A stretch of 64,000 nucleotides of DNA from Phytophthora sp. 'mugwort' (GCA_033558025.1 JAUCEF010000003.1:1011001-1075000), one strand, 5' to 3'; shown: positions 34,160 to 44,835, counted from the stretch's first letter. Translations and numbers: made by a program. The notes: generated from the letters alone by a model not told the origin.

Positions 34160-34396
34160 CTACTTGGCGAAGATGATATCGACCGTAAAGAGGTTAGGCC
34201 CATGGAAGTCCTCGGCACTTTCCTCGGACGATGTGTCGTCGCTGGCCACGCTGGACCCAGGCGAAGCTGGCACGCCAGTTGGGGTCGCACCTACCAGCTC
34301 TGCTAGGGTGGCACGCCGAGCTTGAAGGCGATCTCTTGAACGCCTCGCGCTGGCCAGCGCGGAAATATGACTGAGCCGCTTGTTCTTCTTGGGCAT
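34160..34396 (-). CDS. Small hypothetical protein, possibly a transposon fragment
   Basis: 78 residues: a basic N-terminus (MPKKNKRLSHISALASARRS) followed by RDRLQARRATLAELVGATP and a Ser/acidic part. The helix with heptad spacing could be a coiled coil. No family is recognised. It lies beside a broken hAT element, so it may be the truncated start of another transposon protein. 34397-34833 holds nothing else. Confidence 0.35.
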   Translation of the reverse strand: MPKKNKRLSHISALASARRSRDRLQARRATLAELVGATPTGVPASPGSSVASDDTSSEESAEDFHGPNLFTVDIIFAK

Positions 34397-34833
34397 TGCT
34401 TGTGTTGCCTAATGAAGCTCTTACTACTTTAGCCTGCTAGTTTGAAGTTGAAGTGCTACTAATATGCGCCTTATGATTGGAATATGCTCTCAGTTCGAAT
34501 CTGACTATTTTTTACAAATGGTATCGCTATTATTGTGGAATCATTTTAGCCAATGGCAAATCCTCAACCACAAACAGGAAGCGAATGGCTGACCCCATCT
34601 GTTTAAGAGGGAAAGTAGGGTGCCAGGCGGATACGGTTCACTAGAAGAGCTTCGTCTTCATAAACATGGATGCTACCAGCAGCAAAACCTGTATTGTATA
34701 GTTGAATGGTATACTTTCACAACTACGATTGTTTTTGAATTGGAAAGTGTTTAGTTTGCTGACGATATCGATTTATAGAAATGCCATACATTTTAGACGT
34801 GTAATTAAGCACTTAACGTTGTTGAGTTACGAT

Positions 34834-35316
34834 CTAAATCGTTTCCTCCGAGCTAACACTAACAACCATACTCACATTCCACAACTCGCGGTTAACACGC
34901 AAGAATGCCAGCTGCTCGAAGTTTGCCGGAAGCATAGATCGACGCTGCGGTGTCAAGACGAGCTTGCACTGGGAAAACAGGCGTTCCGCTGTGTTCGAAG
35001 TGGGCGGTATCAGCTTCACGATGGGCATGTACTGCGTTGGGCTCTTTGTCTTCTTCTTCTTATCACCACCTCGAGGTAACAGCGAAGCGTAGTCTTCTTC
35101 CCGCTCCTTGCGCTTTTTTCCGGTAGCTTGGTTCACCTTGAATCACTTCAGTTCCGTTTCTTTCGCTGACGACAGTGAAGATCCTGCGATCACCTTGGCG
35201 ACACCAGTTTCAAACGCGGGAGTGTGGACACTCTTTGGCAATAGCCCGCAGGTGTTCTGCCATGTCAGGGTACTCCGCGATTGGCGCGTCAAACATGAGG
35301 CGCACCGCTGCCATAT
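34834..35316 (-). pseudogene. hAT transposase, C-terminal part (split gene)
   Basis: The minus strand reads MAAVRLMFDAPIAEYP and DMAEHLRAIAKE, then after a frameshift VHTPAFETGVAKVIAG, and finally the hAT dimerisation block IPPTSNTAERLFSQCKLVL, LPANFEQLAFLRVNRELW. It begins abruptly at ATATGG (35311-35316), where Crypton 1 ends. The missing upstream part lies at 41363-42130 on the same strand, and the two parts join in frame. The gene also has independent frameshifts. Confidence 0.85.
35311..35316. other. Junction J3: Crypton 1 3' end / hAT
   Basis: CCATAT on the plus strand. On the minus strand ATATGG continues straight into the hAT reading frame (M A A V R L). It shares the CCATA core with junctions J1 and J2. 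Confidence 0.7.
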
Positions 35317-35684
35317 TATCACGACTCCGACCGTCGCCGCATTTCCGACTAGCATCCGACCATATCGCAGAATTTTATATCGCACCAAGTTGTGGAGGCT
35401 TTCGTAAAATGACATACAGCCCGTAATAAATCCCCTCGAAAATGACTGGCTCATGGATAGGTGGCAGGCGTAATTACATCTTGCAAATGAGTGGCACACA
35501 TGCAATTTTGACTGCGCCATTTCGCCTGCGACCTTAGTGATCGATTGACCACCTGGCCTGGTGAATTGAGGGGTTGTGCCCATGGCACTTCTAAGAGGGT
35601 TGTCTGTCGCTTCCACAAAGAACCGTGGTCGTTAATTCCCCGTCGATCCTCCAGCTGAGTATCCCTTGCGATGTTGTTGTCTAA

Positions 35685-35715
35685 CCCCCCCCCCCCCCCC
35701 ACCACCACCACCACC
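35685..35715 (+). repeat. C16 run and (ACC)n tract beside the tRNA-like sequence
   Basis: Sixteen C (35685-35700) then five ACC units run straight into the tRNA-like module. Element 2 has the same order: a C-rich run, a CA tract, then the tRNA-like module. Confidence 0.9.
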
Positions 35716-35776
35716 GATGTAGCTCAATGGAAGAGCTCCCGAAAGGGAAGGAGGTGGTTCGATTCCACCCGCCGGT
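35713..35776 (+). tRNA. tRNA-like sequence with a shortened anticodon arm
   Basis: Acceptor ACCGATG pairs with CGCCGGT at 6 of 7 positions. The D arm is GCTC-AATGGAA-GAGC and the A box is TAGCTCAATGG. The T arm GGTGG-TTCGATT-CCACC is perfect and holds a B box. Only 16 bases lie between the D and T arms (a TCCC-GAAA-GGGA hairpin), too few for a working anticodon arm. It is a tRNA relic or the head of a tRNA-derived SINE. Confidence 0.6.
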
Positions 35777-35874
35777 AAATTTCTCTATACTCTATTGACT
35801 GTGGCAGACCTCCAAGCGAGCGACATCTACGGAAGCACCGACCACAAGGATACGGGTGAATACGGCGTGTTGTA

Positions 35875-37882
35875 TTACAGAAGCGGCCTGAGTGTGCCTT
35901 GGTGATGGAGTGGCGCAGGGTCTACAACTTTACCGATTGCAAGACGTTGGTGGTAGGCGCTGATGAGGTCATTGAGGCTTCCCTCGCGATGCAGATGACG
36001 AAGCTCCTTGAGCACAGCGTTAGATCCCGTTGACGGTACGTTTCGCGCGCGGAGGTGCGCCACGACTTTGCTTGATGTTATCTCTCCAAGCTGGGGGACA
36101 TTATCCTTGTAGCTCGGTGACAACTCGTCGAGCGCGTATCCGTCTTCAATGAAGAGCTTCATGAAGGCCACGGGGTGGTTGGCGTCCGACTTCTTGTGCT
36201 TGTTAGTACTCAGCCATCCACGCGGAATTGCCGTGTACCACGCAAACCAGGTGTCGACGAGAGGTATCGTATTCGATCTACGTCGGCGCTTCACTGGTAC
36301 GTTTTCATCTTCATCTCTTGGTCGCTTTGCCTGCTCGCCGCGGTGTCCTGATGTGTTCTATCCAGTGTTGATGCTTGTAGCTTCTACCAAGTTGACCCGA
36401 GCCTCGAGGCGACAGTTGACTGCGATTAACCTTTCTATCCATGCAGTCTGATGATCGAACGCAACTTTGGCCTTCATGTTTCCTTCCGTCAAGTCATCCG
36501 CGGTGGTGTGAGCGGGATCAGCAGACCTCGTGGGTTCCAGTGACCAAGCAAGCAGGTTCGACGTGGTCACACCAGAGGCCTTGGCGCAGCGCTGGATCGT
36601 TGTCATCACTGGCCCCTGCGCGTTGGTCTTCATCAGTGACGGGTAGTGGAGGATGATGGTTGCTGTCAGCATGTCTCTCACAGCAGCGCAAACGTTGAAG
36701 GCCTTGTTACCCAGCGCATGACTCGCGTTGAAGAGCTTGTGGCTAACTTCTCTAATCTGCTCTTGTGTTGCCGAGTCGAAGACTTCCAGCGATGGAAGAA
36801 TAGAGGCTTGCTTTGGCGCCATTCCGCTCAGTACCTTCGCGACTTGATGGTCTTCTTTCGGAGTATTGAAGACGTAGGCGAAGGCTTGTTCGTCGTGGTC
36901 AAGTTCCAGGATCCGCGATCGAAGATCCACTGCGCCGTCAGCTCTGAGCACGCGTTGGCATGCTGGGCACCGCTGCGTCGAAACGAATGAGAGGTTAGCG
37001 GCTGTTCGACACCAGTGGGTCCAGCGACACGATCGAGCAAGCGATTGACAAGAGCGTGAATACCAATCGTCGGCGACGTGTGGACTGTGCTGCTTCTCGT
37101 CGACGCCTGAGAAGAACCCAGGGTGCCGGTTTCCTCAAGCAGGTCCAGCAACGGGATGGAGTCGGCCAGCTCAACGTGAACGTTTTCGACTGCACTGGTA
37201 AATGGTTGAGGAGCGCTGCGCACGGCGACGCCTGGGTGATCAAAGCCAGCGCGAGCGCCAGCTGCGGACAAGTCGCGAAGTCAGCATCGGGGAAGAGCAA
37301 CAGTGCCTGCTCGTCGGACGTCTTCATGCGGATGAAGCGGATGACGAACGCGCCCGCCAGCACCTATGGAGAGCTGCTGCTTCCGAACGAAGGTCAGGTC
37401 CGAATCGCGGCCAAATAGGTACCACAAGAGGCATAACAGAGCTACCTCTTGGTAGTCTGACGCACAGCTAGCCTTTGAATACAGATACCTTGCCATCTTC
37501 TTGAGATCCTCCTTCGTGCATGCAACCGCCTTTTTGACAAATCCACCACTTTCGCGCTTGATGCAGTGCTGCTCAAGCGTGCGCCCCATGCTCTGCAGCT
37601 GCCGTGCTACAGTGCCGCCTTGGACAGGATACTCGTCCAGGATCCAGCACTTCACCTGGCGGAAATATTGAGCGACGGAGTAGCGCACAGGTGCTGCCCC
37701 CGTGCTCCTGAGTGAAATGCCAGGTACACGCCAAACTTGTCCATTAGCGTCACTAGAATAGCGCCTGCGCGGCTAACATGATCCATGCTCGTGATCTCGG
37801 CGGAGAGGAAGCGCTCGAACGCCTTCATGGACGTCGCTCGCGCGCGCTTGGTGTTGGCAGGCTTCAAGTCGTTCAGGCTCAT
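35875..37882 (-). pseudogene. Crypton tyrosine recombinase 1, broken
   Basis: Starts MSLNDLKPANTKRARATSMK at 37882. Visible catalytic blocks: YLFGRDSDLTFVRK (first Arg), TSHSFRRSGAQHANAC (the HxxR pair) and, after a one-base deletion near 36890, QAFAYVFNTPKEDHQ (the nucleophile Tyr by position). The C-terminal part, DTWFAWYTAIPRGW and NHPVAFMKLFIEDGYALD, resembles the GCR1_C DNA-binding domain found in Cryptons. Frameshifts also lie near 37670, 37300 and 36350. The family cuts and joins single recombination sites through a Tyr-DNA link; this copy cannot. Confidence 0.82.
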
Positions 37883-38177
37883 CGTTATTGGTCGGAGAGG
37901 CGGCAAATACGCGAGTGATATGTGGCACACCACACGTTTGTAGCACGATACACATATCTGGGCATCAGCTCCGACCTGATACGTCGGAATCGCTCTGCTT
38001 CCGACTGCAACCTCTATTCGCGTTCTTATTGGATGAAGCTGAATTTTTTTAAGCGATTTTACTCGCTAAAAACTTTGAAACTGGTTTTCGTTGGCTAAAA
38101 TGAATCGGAGAATAATCTCATTGGCTAGTATGCACTATACTATGATCAGGTCTGGTCGGAGAGATAATGTTATTCAT

Positions 38178-38187
38178 CCATACCATA
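38178..38187. other. Junction J2: Crypton 2 3' end / Crypton 1 5' end
   Basis: CCATACCATA, a doubled copy of the core. To one side lies the 5' end of element 1 (matching the 5' end of element 2 at 41363), to the other TCCGACTAGC (38193) and CTCCGACC (38209), which match the 3' end of element 1. Confidence 0.65.
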
Positions 38188-38678
38188 AAATATCCGACTA
38201 GCGGACCTCTCCGACCTGTACCATAGCAATGGTACATTTAACAAGGAAGGTCCGGCGTACAGTACAGACTGCCATACTGCTTAAGTTTAAGGGAGTCATC
38301 ATAAGATGCGAAAGGGAAGTAGAAAGCCTATTTTTTAGTCTCAGTTTATAAGGTGAAGGAAATCGTCTGAAACGGCCTGTGGGCTTCAAAAAAACGCAGC
38401 TAATCAAAACCATGCAAATTTGCCTGAGCGACATGTGCGCTCGAGACGTTCAAATCAAAAGTGAGCCCCAGATTTCCGTGGAGGGGTCCACTATTAGGAG
38501 TAGCAATTTAGCCACCTATGTCTGTGTCTCCTTATTGGCCGATTATCCCCCTATCAAACCTCGCCACATAGGTTTATAAGACATGCGGCCATTCAGTGGC
38601 TTGCAGCTTTAAAGCAACTCCGCTTTTGAGCAAGCTGCCCTCAGTCTTACTTTTTTATAACTACTGCGCAGATCTCCA

Positions 38679-38749
38679 GTGCGCTGACCGTGCAGCCATC
38701 AGCTCAACCTCGTGACCCCGGTGCCCTGACCGTGCAGCCATCAGCTCAA
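38679..38749 (+). repeat. 29-base direct repeat in the Crypton 2 tail
   Basis: A 29-base unit at 38679-38707 recurs at 38721-38749 with one mismatch; it contains CTGACCGTGCAGCCATCAGC. A C10-T-C8 run and a CA tract follow, then the tRNA-like module. Confidence 0.85.
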
Positions 38750-38785
38750 GCAGCGCGACCCCCCCCCCTCCCCCCCCACACACAC

Positions 38786-38856
38786 AGTGACGTAGCTCAA
38801 TGGGGAAGAGCGCTGGGCTGCGGCCTGGAGATGCCTGTTCAATTCGGGCCGTCACT
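38786..38856 (+). tRNA. tRNA-like sequence in Crypton 2
   Basis: 71 bases with a near-complete cloverleaf. Acceptor AGTGACG pairs perfectly with CGTCACT. The D arm GCTC-AATGGGGAA-GAGC is perfect, and the T arm GCCTG-TTCAATT-CGGGC pairs with one G-T. The anticodon stem CTGGG/CCTGG pairs with two wobbles, but its loop CTGCGG has 6 bases instead of 7, so no anticodon can be given with confidence. The A box TAGCTCAATGG is shared with 35713. No CCA is encoded, as expected for eukaryotes. Likely a tRNA-derived module rather than a working tRNA. Confidence 0.6.
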
Positions 38857-39066
38857 ATTTTATCAAGATGGGTATGGATGCGGTGTCGTGTCGCGCTGTG
38901 GCTGCTCCTGTAGCTGCTATCGCTCCTGCTACTGTTACCGCTCCTGCTATTGATGCAGTCACTTTCGTGCCGCCACTGCCTCTGCCTCTGCCGCGTCTGC
39001 TGTGCTGATGCTGAAGAAGGGCGGGGTTCGTACATGAATAAATTCTGCCTCACTGACTAACTACCT

Positions 39067-41083
39067 CTAGTACATCTTGCGTGTATCCAGGAGCAGGGTC
39101 AACGATGACAGCGATATGCAGTAGTCGTTGTGCTGCACGATCTTCGCGTTCAGGTCGCCCGAGCGGTGGAGAATGTGCAAGTGCTTGAGAACTGCGTCGG
39201 AGCCACGCGAGATGATCTTGCGTGCTGACAGGGACGCAAGAATGGCTTCCTCCCCTCGCTGGCCCTAGTCCAGGACGCGGTCATGGTAGTCCGGCGCATT
39301 CAAGTCGAGCGTGAAACCGTCCTCCAAGAAGAGCTTCATGAAGGCGTCTAGCAGTTTGGCATCCGACTTTTGAGATCGGAGCCTTCCACATCGGTGGATC
39401 CTGTACGTACCGCGCGATCCACGCTGTGTGAAGGTGAGCCACAGCAGTGCGTCTGCGTTTGGGCTTATCGGGATCTTGGCTTGGTTCTTGCTGACGCTTG
39501 TTTTGCTTATCTTGTGCTGTCTTTCCTTCCAGCTTAGTTTCTAGGTTATCCAGGCGAATATCCTGACCCTTGATGTGCCCTAGTAAATAGTCAATCACAC
39601 TGCGCTGATTGTCGATAATCTTGCTCTCGTTACTTGGATGCTTGTGCGGTGGACTGGTTTGTTCGTGCTCTTGGCTTGGCTTGGTGCTTGCATTTCCACA
39701 GGTAGCAAGGTGCGACGACCACGCTAGAAGCTCACACACAGATGCTCCCGCATTATCAGCAGCCGACTCCAAACGCTTGACGGCAGGACCATCCGGCTGG
39801 ACCTTCTTCATTGCTGGGCAGTGCAACATGAGGTTGGCTGTGAGGACGTCGGTTGCTTGCTGACTGAGGTTGTACTTGGAGCTTCCCATCTTATAACAGG
39901 TCACGAATAGCGAGCGTTGGACAGCGGCGATTTTCTCGTGCGTTTCAGCATCAAACGGCTTCAAGTTCTGAGGCTTGATCTCGGCCGTCGTGGCGTGCCC
40001 GCTGAGTGACTTACTAACCATGTGATCTTCTCGACTTGTGTTGAAAATGTAATTGAAACCCTTGTTTGTCGTACTCATATTCTAGGCTCCTCGGTCGAAG
40101 ATCCAGCGCTCTGTGAGTCGATCACATCCGTTGACGTGCTGGGCACCACCACGACGGAACGAGTGCGACGTAAGCGAGGCTTGGACACCGTCAACGCCGG
40201 CAACGCGGTCAAGGAGACGATTGACGTGGGAGAATATCGTCGGCGTGGTATCGATATACACAGGAGCCGCGGGAGCTGGAGCACCGGCGGCCTCGAGCGC
40301 AGTGAACTCGTCGGGCTGATTCAAGACTTCCAACAGCGGCGCCGAAGGCGCCAGCATAACAGTTGCTTGGACCGGGATCTCGGGGAGGTTGTCAATCAAG
40401 GCGACGCACGGTGCTGTTTGTGTGATGAACGCTAATGCGATCGCTTGCAGGGGGCATATGATGGATTTCGGCGTCTGGAAACAGCGACAGCCCCTGTTCT
40501 TCGGACGTCTTCATGCGAATAAAGCAGACGAAGAACACGCTCGTGCGTCGACATAGAGGTTCTGCTTGCGGAAGAGCGACAAATCCGAAGCTCGCCCAAA
40601 TAGGTACCACAACATACACAGCAACGCTGCGTCTCGATAGTCATTAGAAGAACATGCATTCTGATACAAATACAGCATCATCTTTTTTAGATCACTCTTT
40701 GAGCATGGTGGTGCTTTGTTGACTACCTTTCCGTCTCGCTTCATACAGAAGCTGTCCAGCGTCATCCCCATGTTATGTAGCTTTGCTTCCACAATGTGTC
40801 GTTGGACAGGGAAGAGCTCGAATAGCCACATCTTATTATGTCGGTAGTATTGCATTGCAGTATTCTAGGCAAGTGACTTGCCGTTCTTGCCCTCGTTAAA
40901 TGCAAGATACATACCAAACTTATCCAAATCGGCCGCAACACATTTACCTATAGTATCCTGCTCAATGCAGCGCTTAACATATTCAAATTCTACATTTTCG
41001 CTTTTTACAAAGGTCTTGAAAGTCTTGACGGCCGTTTCCTTTGCCCGCTTTGTGTTGCCAGGCTTAAGCTCGTCTAAGCCCAT
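39067..41083 (-). pseudogene. Crypton tyrosine recombinase 2, broken
   Basis: Starts MGLDELKPGNTKRAKETAVK at 41083. Blocks: YLFGRASDLSLFRK (first Arg), TSHSFRRGGAQHVNGC (HxxR), WIFDRGA followed by a stop (probably TGG to TAG), then STTNKGFNYIFNTSREDH with the candidate nucleophile Tyr. A Lys/Gln-rich linker leads to the GCR1_C-like part, after a frameshift near 39410: SDAKLLDAFMKLFLEDGF and SDAVLKHLHILHRSGDL. Stops lie near 40864 and 39268, and frameshifts near 40540. Divergence from recombinase 1 is high (roughly half of the residues by eye). Confidence 0.82.
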
Positions 41084-41362
41084 ACTGGATGGATTGGTCG
41101 GAAAGGCTGCAAATATGCAAATGGTACGCTCATAACTTGTAATTTGAATGGTGATACACATATTTTTCTTGTCCCTCCGACCAATACGTCGGAAAGACTG
41201 TCGTAGATGACCTACCTAACCCTAACCAAAAGGATTAATCAAAACGTTTTGACAAACATCATCTGATTGGTTGTTTATAAGTAAAATTCGACGATTGGCC
41301 ATATATGAGCAACTATATCTAATTCAAACATTAAGTAAGGTCGGATAAGTGGTCATATCCAT

Positions 41363-41368
41363 CCATAT
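41363..41368. other. Junction J1: hAT / Crypton 2 5' end
   Basis: CCATAT on the plus strand. On the minus strand the hAT frame reads RLQRDSTDM and then leaves the family at ATGG. The same bases (ATATGG) restart the hAT frame at 35316. Confidence 0.7.
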
Positions 41369-42130
41369 CGGTGCTGTCACGCTGCAGCCGCAAACACACA
41401 CTGTCGAACTTCTTCAGGTACTAGAATAAGACGACCAGCTTCCTGTGTTTGACGCCAGGTGGGTTCAGATCCTCAACTGCCTCGACCTTCTTGGTGTCAC
41501 CGCGAATCCAGTTTGGCGCTGCACCATCGTGAATGCTGACGACCAGCGAGTGGCATTGCGCTTAACAGGCAGGAGCTCTGTGTGCTTCTTGAGCTCCGCG
41601 AAGTTGTTTTCCTTGCGGAGCTCTACCATGAGAGTGTTCACGTTATCCAGCAAGTCCTCGTATGGCGCCAGAAACTTGTTGACCGCGAGGCTGAATCTGT
41701 GGCTGGCACAGCCGACGAGAGGTACCCCCATCTTGGTTGCAATAGACTGGTTGGTGGCGCAGTTGTCGCCAATCAAAAACGCAACCATAGCGTTGATCTT
41801 CTTGTAAACGTCGAGAATGTTGTCGAATAACTGCACGTGTGCATCTGCTGTCTGTGTACCATCCGCGAGATAGGATAGTCCAAGCAGCGGCACGCGAAGC
41901 TCTCCGTCTGCGCCGCAAACAGCGTAAAGGCCACATAATGCACTCCCGCGTGCGTCCAGCCGTCGAACATAAGACCAAAGAGTCTTTCGATCTCCTTCTC
42001 GACCTTCTTGCCGACCTTGATCGCAATGCCCGCCATGCACTTTTTGATAGCCTTGACTTGACAGGTCGCAGCTTGCTCATGGCTCGTATGAGCGATATAA
42101 TCGAAGATTCACAAGCTAAGGTGCAGGTGG
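41363..42130 (-). pseudogene. hAT transposase, middle part (split gene)
   Basis: The minus strand reads EKEIERLFGLMFDGWTHAG, DGELRVPLLGLSYLADGTQT, then the hAT core AFLIGDNCATNQSIATKMG and VPLVGCASHRFSLAVNKF, and ELLPVKRNATRWSSAF. It ends in LRLQRDSTDM at junction J1 and resumes at 35316. There are frame changes near 41500, 41930 and 42040. The N-terminal zinc finger expected in hAT is not visible, so the element is truncated. Confidence 0.85.
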
Positions 42131-42658
42131 CACACAAAATATATGTGTACCGCAAAGATAAGAAGCAGGGATGTGGCGGAGCCAGCGGGTGGACGAGGAC
42201 CATCCATCCATCGCGCGGCCCGTCATGGCCCTATCACCTCATTCGTCAAAACTAAGCAGACAAGCGACAGCACCGCGGCGTGCCTAGGCCGTCAATGCAG
42301 CGGACTCGGCGAACGGAATGCTCGGAAGACACTAGCGCGGCGTGCCTCGGCCACAGCATGGCCGGTAAGGCGTCGCACTCGGGGGATAATCGCGTGGCAC
42401 GGCCGGCAAGGCGACTCATCGGCGGACTCGGCAAACCTTGCGCAGATGGGCGTAGGCAACTGGTAATCCTGGTCTGTGCGGAGCAAGTTGAAGGGGCTCG
42501 CCCCCTGTACTGCTCTATCTGAAGGCATGGATTGCATGGTGTCTATGCGCATTCCGCGCCAGTTGTTGCAATACAGACGTCATTATGTAGGTATCGTAGC
42601 CCTAAGAAAAAGCATAGTGACATGTTTTAAATAAAAATTCTGAACTGTGCATTAGTTT
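42131..42658. other. Stretch without a recognisable gene
   Basis: A GC-rich part contains two imperfect copies of a GCGGCGTGCCT(A/C)GGCC unit (near 42276 and 42337). Open frames are short and unmatched. Confidence 0.45.
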
Positions 42659-44626
42659 TTACTTCTCTTCCTTTGCCTCCGCCTCGATGTAAGCGTGTTC
42701 AACGTGACGGTGCTTACGTTGTCTGTACTTCTTGATCTCACTCGATGGCAGGTTTTCCGCCGGCTCTAGCGTAGGCTCCCATGATGTAGGGAACAGGGTC
42801 TTGCCATTGACGCGAACGTCATCCAAAATTCTACGCATCTGGTAGGTTGGGCAGCCACTAAGGTTGACATCAACCGACAGCACCCACTCTGCCTCGCCAG
42901 CATCGTCGCCCTGAAGCGCCGCCTCGATGAGACGAGCCTTGGTGATGCGCGCTTGAGGTACCGCGTCGAGCAGGCGCTTGATTGCACGCCCGGTATCTGC
43001 GGACGGGTTCGCTGAAGCGAGTCCCCAAGTCCTCAAATAACGGGCCACAGACTCATCCAACCCCCCACCCACGCTGTTGAAGGTGCTGTTCGCACCAGTC
43101 GAAAACTGTCTTGGAAGTGGTGGGAGGCGCTTGCCTGGAGCTTGAGTTCGCCATAAGGAGTAGATGAAGTGAAGTAAGTTTGCAATGAGCATGTTGAAGC
43201 GAAAACAGAGCAGGGTGGTTCCATTTTTGTAGTATTTAAAGATAAAAACGGATGCGAATGTGCAATAATCAGTATATTTTTATTATCACACGGTCTCACA
43301 AACCTCATTCAATGCTTAGGGCATGGCCGTTGTTGCGCGGATGACCAGCATAAATACGGGCGGACGTCGTTTCCTTGGGACTGAACGGTTGACGGGGGCC
43401 CGCTTACCGTCCAAACCGGTGTATTACTGGACCTGTAGAGCAAAGAGGACGTGAAAGCAGATGACAAACTTGAAGTAGTACTTGCATCCGCAAGTAAGCT
43501 TGCTCACATCCACATGCCAGCCACCCTCTGACTGTCTTTCAAGCTCTATTCGGGCATGGTTGGCTCCCATCGGAGCCGAGACAGGAGCTAACTCTTGACT
43601 GCGACCCAGCTCAGGTAAGTGTACCCGCTCACAACCACGTGGCAGCACACGAACTTCGTCCGGGTTTGGGGATACCAACAAAAACTCGATGCTTAATCAG
43701 TTTGGGGTAGATCCCGAATAAGTTCGCGGCGCCGAATGTTGGGCACCCGTGCCTTTAACAGCTGTGAAGCCTGGGGCATCTCCTCGAACGATCTTGGCCT
43801 GACTGACTGGTGTCCACCAGTCAGCAAGAAGATGGATAAGCGTTCCAATTTTTTGCTTGGCACGGAGAATGTAATCGCGTTTGATCAAGCGGTTAAACTG
43901 CTTCACGGGGTTGTTCGTGGTCGCGAAACCACCTGGCGTGTGAAAACACTGCCAACGATGAAACTCGCTCGTCATCCACACGCTCGTAAAGTAGCTTCGA
44001 AACGCCACCAGATGTGTGTCACGTGACCACTTCGCCAGAACGATTACAACCAGTTCGTCATACACGTGCTTGCAAGCGGCAACATGCAGATCATAAATAT
44101 CTCCTACCTGTTCACACAAGAAACTTGGTAGACCTTTGAGTCTCTCGGGAACCTTGGCCATAACGTGGTAGAAACACATCAGATACTGATAGTCGGAATC
44201 CACTCCAAAACCTTGCTTGACGGCAACACGGTCAACTTCGTGGAGCTGTCAATTGTTTCAGGGTGATGCACTGCAAGCCACTCTACCATGCCCTTTATTT
44301 TTCGACTGATACGTTCGCTTCGTGCTTGCATTCGTCCGTTTAGCTTGGAGAGACTGAGCCACAGCAGCTCCGTCAACAGCGTCGTCAATTGCTCGCTTCC
44401 GGCCGCGCGCCATTTTTCGTTCATTTCAGCCCTACCAAAGGTCACAACCGACGTGTGATTTTCGCTCTATCACACTTGCTTCTAATCTGAAATGTTTACC
44501 TGCTGCATAGTCAATATCAGTCGATTGCCACAGATTGCAGCAGCATTTCATGCAACTATGATGGCCTTCTATCACGGTATTGTACCGGATTCTCACTTTG
44601 ATATCACGATTGCAGCGACAGTTCAT
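42659..44626 (-). pseudogene. Mutator-like transposase with SWIM finger, broken
   Basis: From 44626 down: a Cys-rich start (MNCRCNRDIKVRIRYNTV, HHSCMKCCCNLW), probably the N-terminal zinc domain; a helical part ending PSSKVLEWIPT; then the transposase core YLMCFYHVMAKVPERLKGLP and HRWQCFHTPGGFATTNNPVK. The TNNP block normally leads into an acidic residue and Asn, and here a Lys stands in that place. A SWIM finger CGCKYYFKFVICFH (CxC...CxH) follows at about 43470-43520. The 177-residue C-terminal part at 42659-43192 is basic and unmatched. Frame changes lie near 44200, 43690 and 43400. Confidence 0.72.
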
Positions 44627-44790
44627 TCAGTATTTAATCCTGATTTGGTAAGCTATTTACAATTATAGCCACATATACGTTTCTACGAGATGTTTATAAA
44701 TATCCATGGAAAGGCGTAAAACCTATGTGAGAAACACAAAAATCAGGCAGAAATCAGATCACCAAGATCGCCGTCCACCACCACTTTAAA

Positions 44791-44806
44791 GCTCAGTTTC
44801 CGATCG
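44791..44806 (+). promoter_or_regulatory. Initiator-like site of the small secreted protein gene
   Basis: GCTCAGTTTCCGATCG fits the first half of the oomycete initiator consensus and lies 45 bases before the ATG at 44836. Confidence 0.4.
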
Positions 44807-44835
44807 GCAAGCACCCCCCTCCCAGCCTATTCAAG

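Larger units (their letters stand above)
35311..38187 (-). mobile_element. Crypton element 1
   Basis: About 2.9 kb, read on the minus strand from 38187 to 35311. Boundaries come from comparison with element 2 and with the interrupted hAT gene. The 5' end reads TATGGATGAATAACATTATC then CTCCGACC; the 3' end holds TCCGACC (35326), TTCCGACTAGC (35343) and ATCCGACC (35354). Like other Cryptons it has no long terminal inverted repeats. It encodes a broken tyrosine recombinase (35875-37882) and contains a tRNA-like sequence (35713-35776). Confidence 0.75.
38178..41367 (-). mobile_element. Crypton element 2
   Basis: About 3.2 kb, read from 41367 to 38178. The 5' end reads TATGGATGGATATGACC, then TTATCCGACC (41339-41348), close to the 5' end of element 1. 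A second shared motif, TCCGACC..ATACGTCGGA, lies at 41176-41193 and at 37970-37988 in element 1. It encodes recombinase 2 (39067-41083), a tRNA-like sequence (38786-38856) and an otherwise non-coding 3' tail (38188-38670). It is clearly diverged from element 1, so the pair is not a recent duplication. Confidence 0.75.

Noticed and set aside
38786..38856. Functional tRNA gene
   Set aside because: The anticodon loop has six bases, so no reliable anticodon; it lies within a mobile element. Kept as tRNA-like only.
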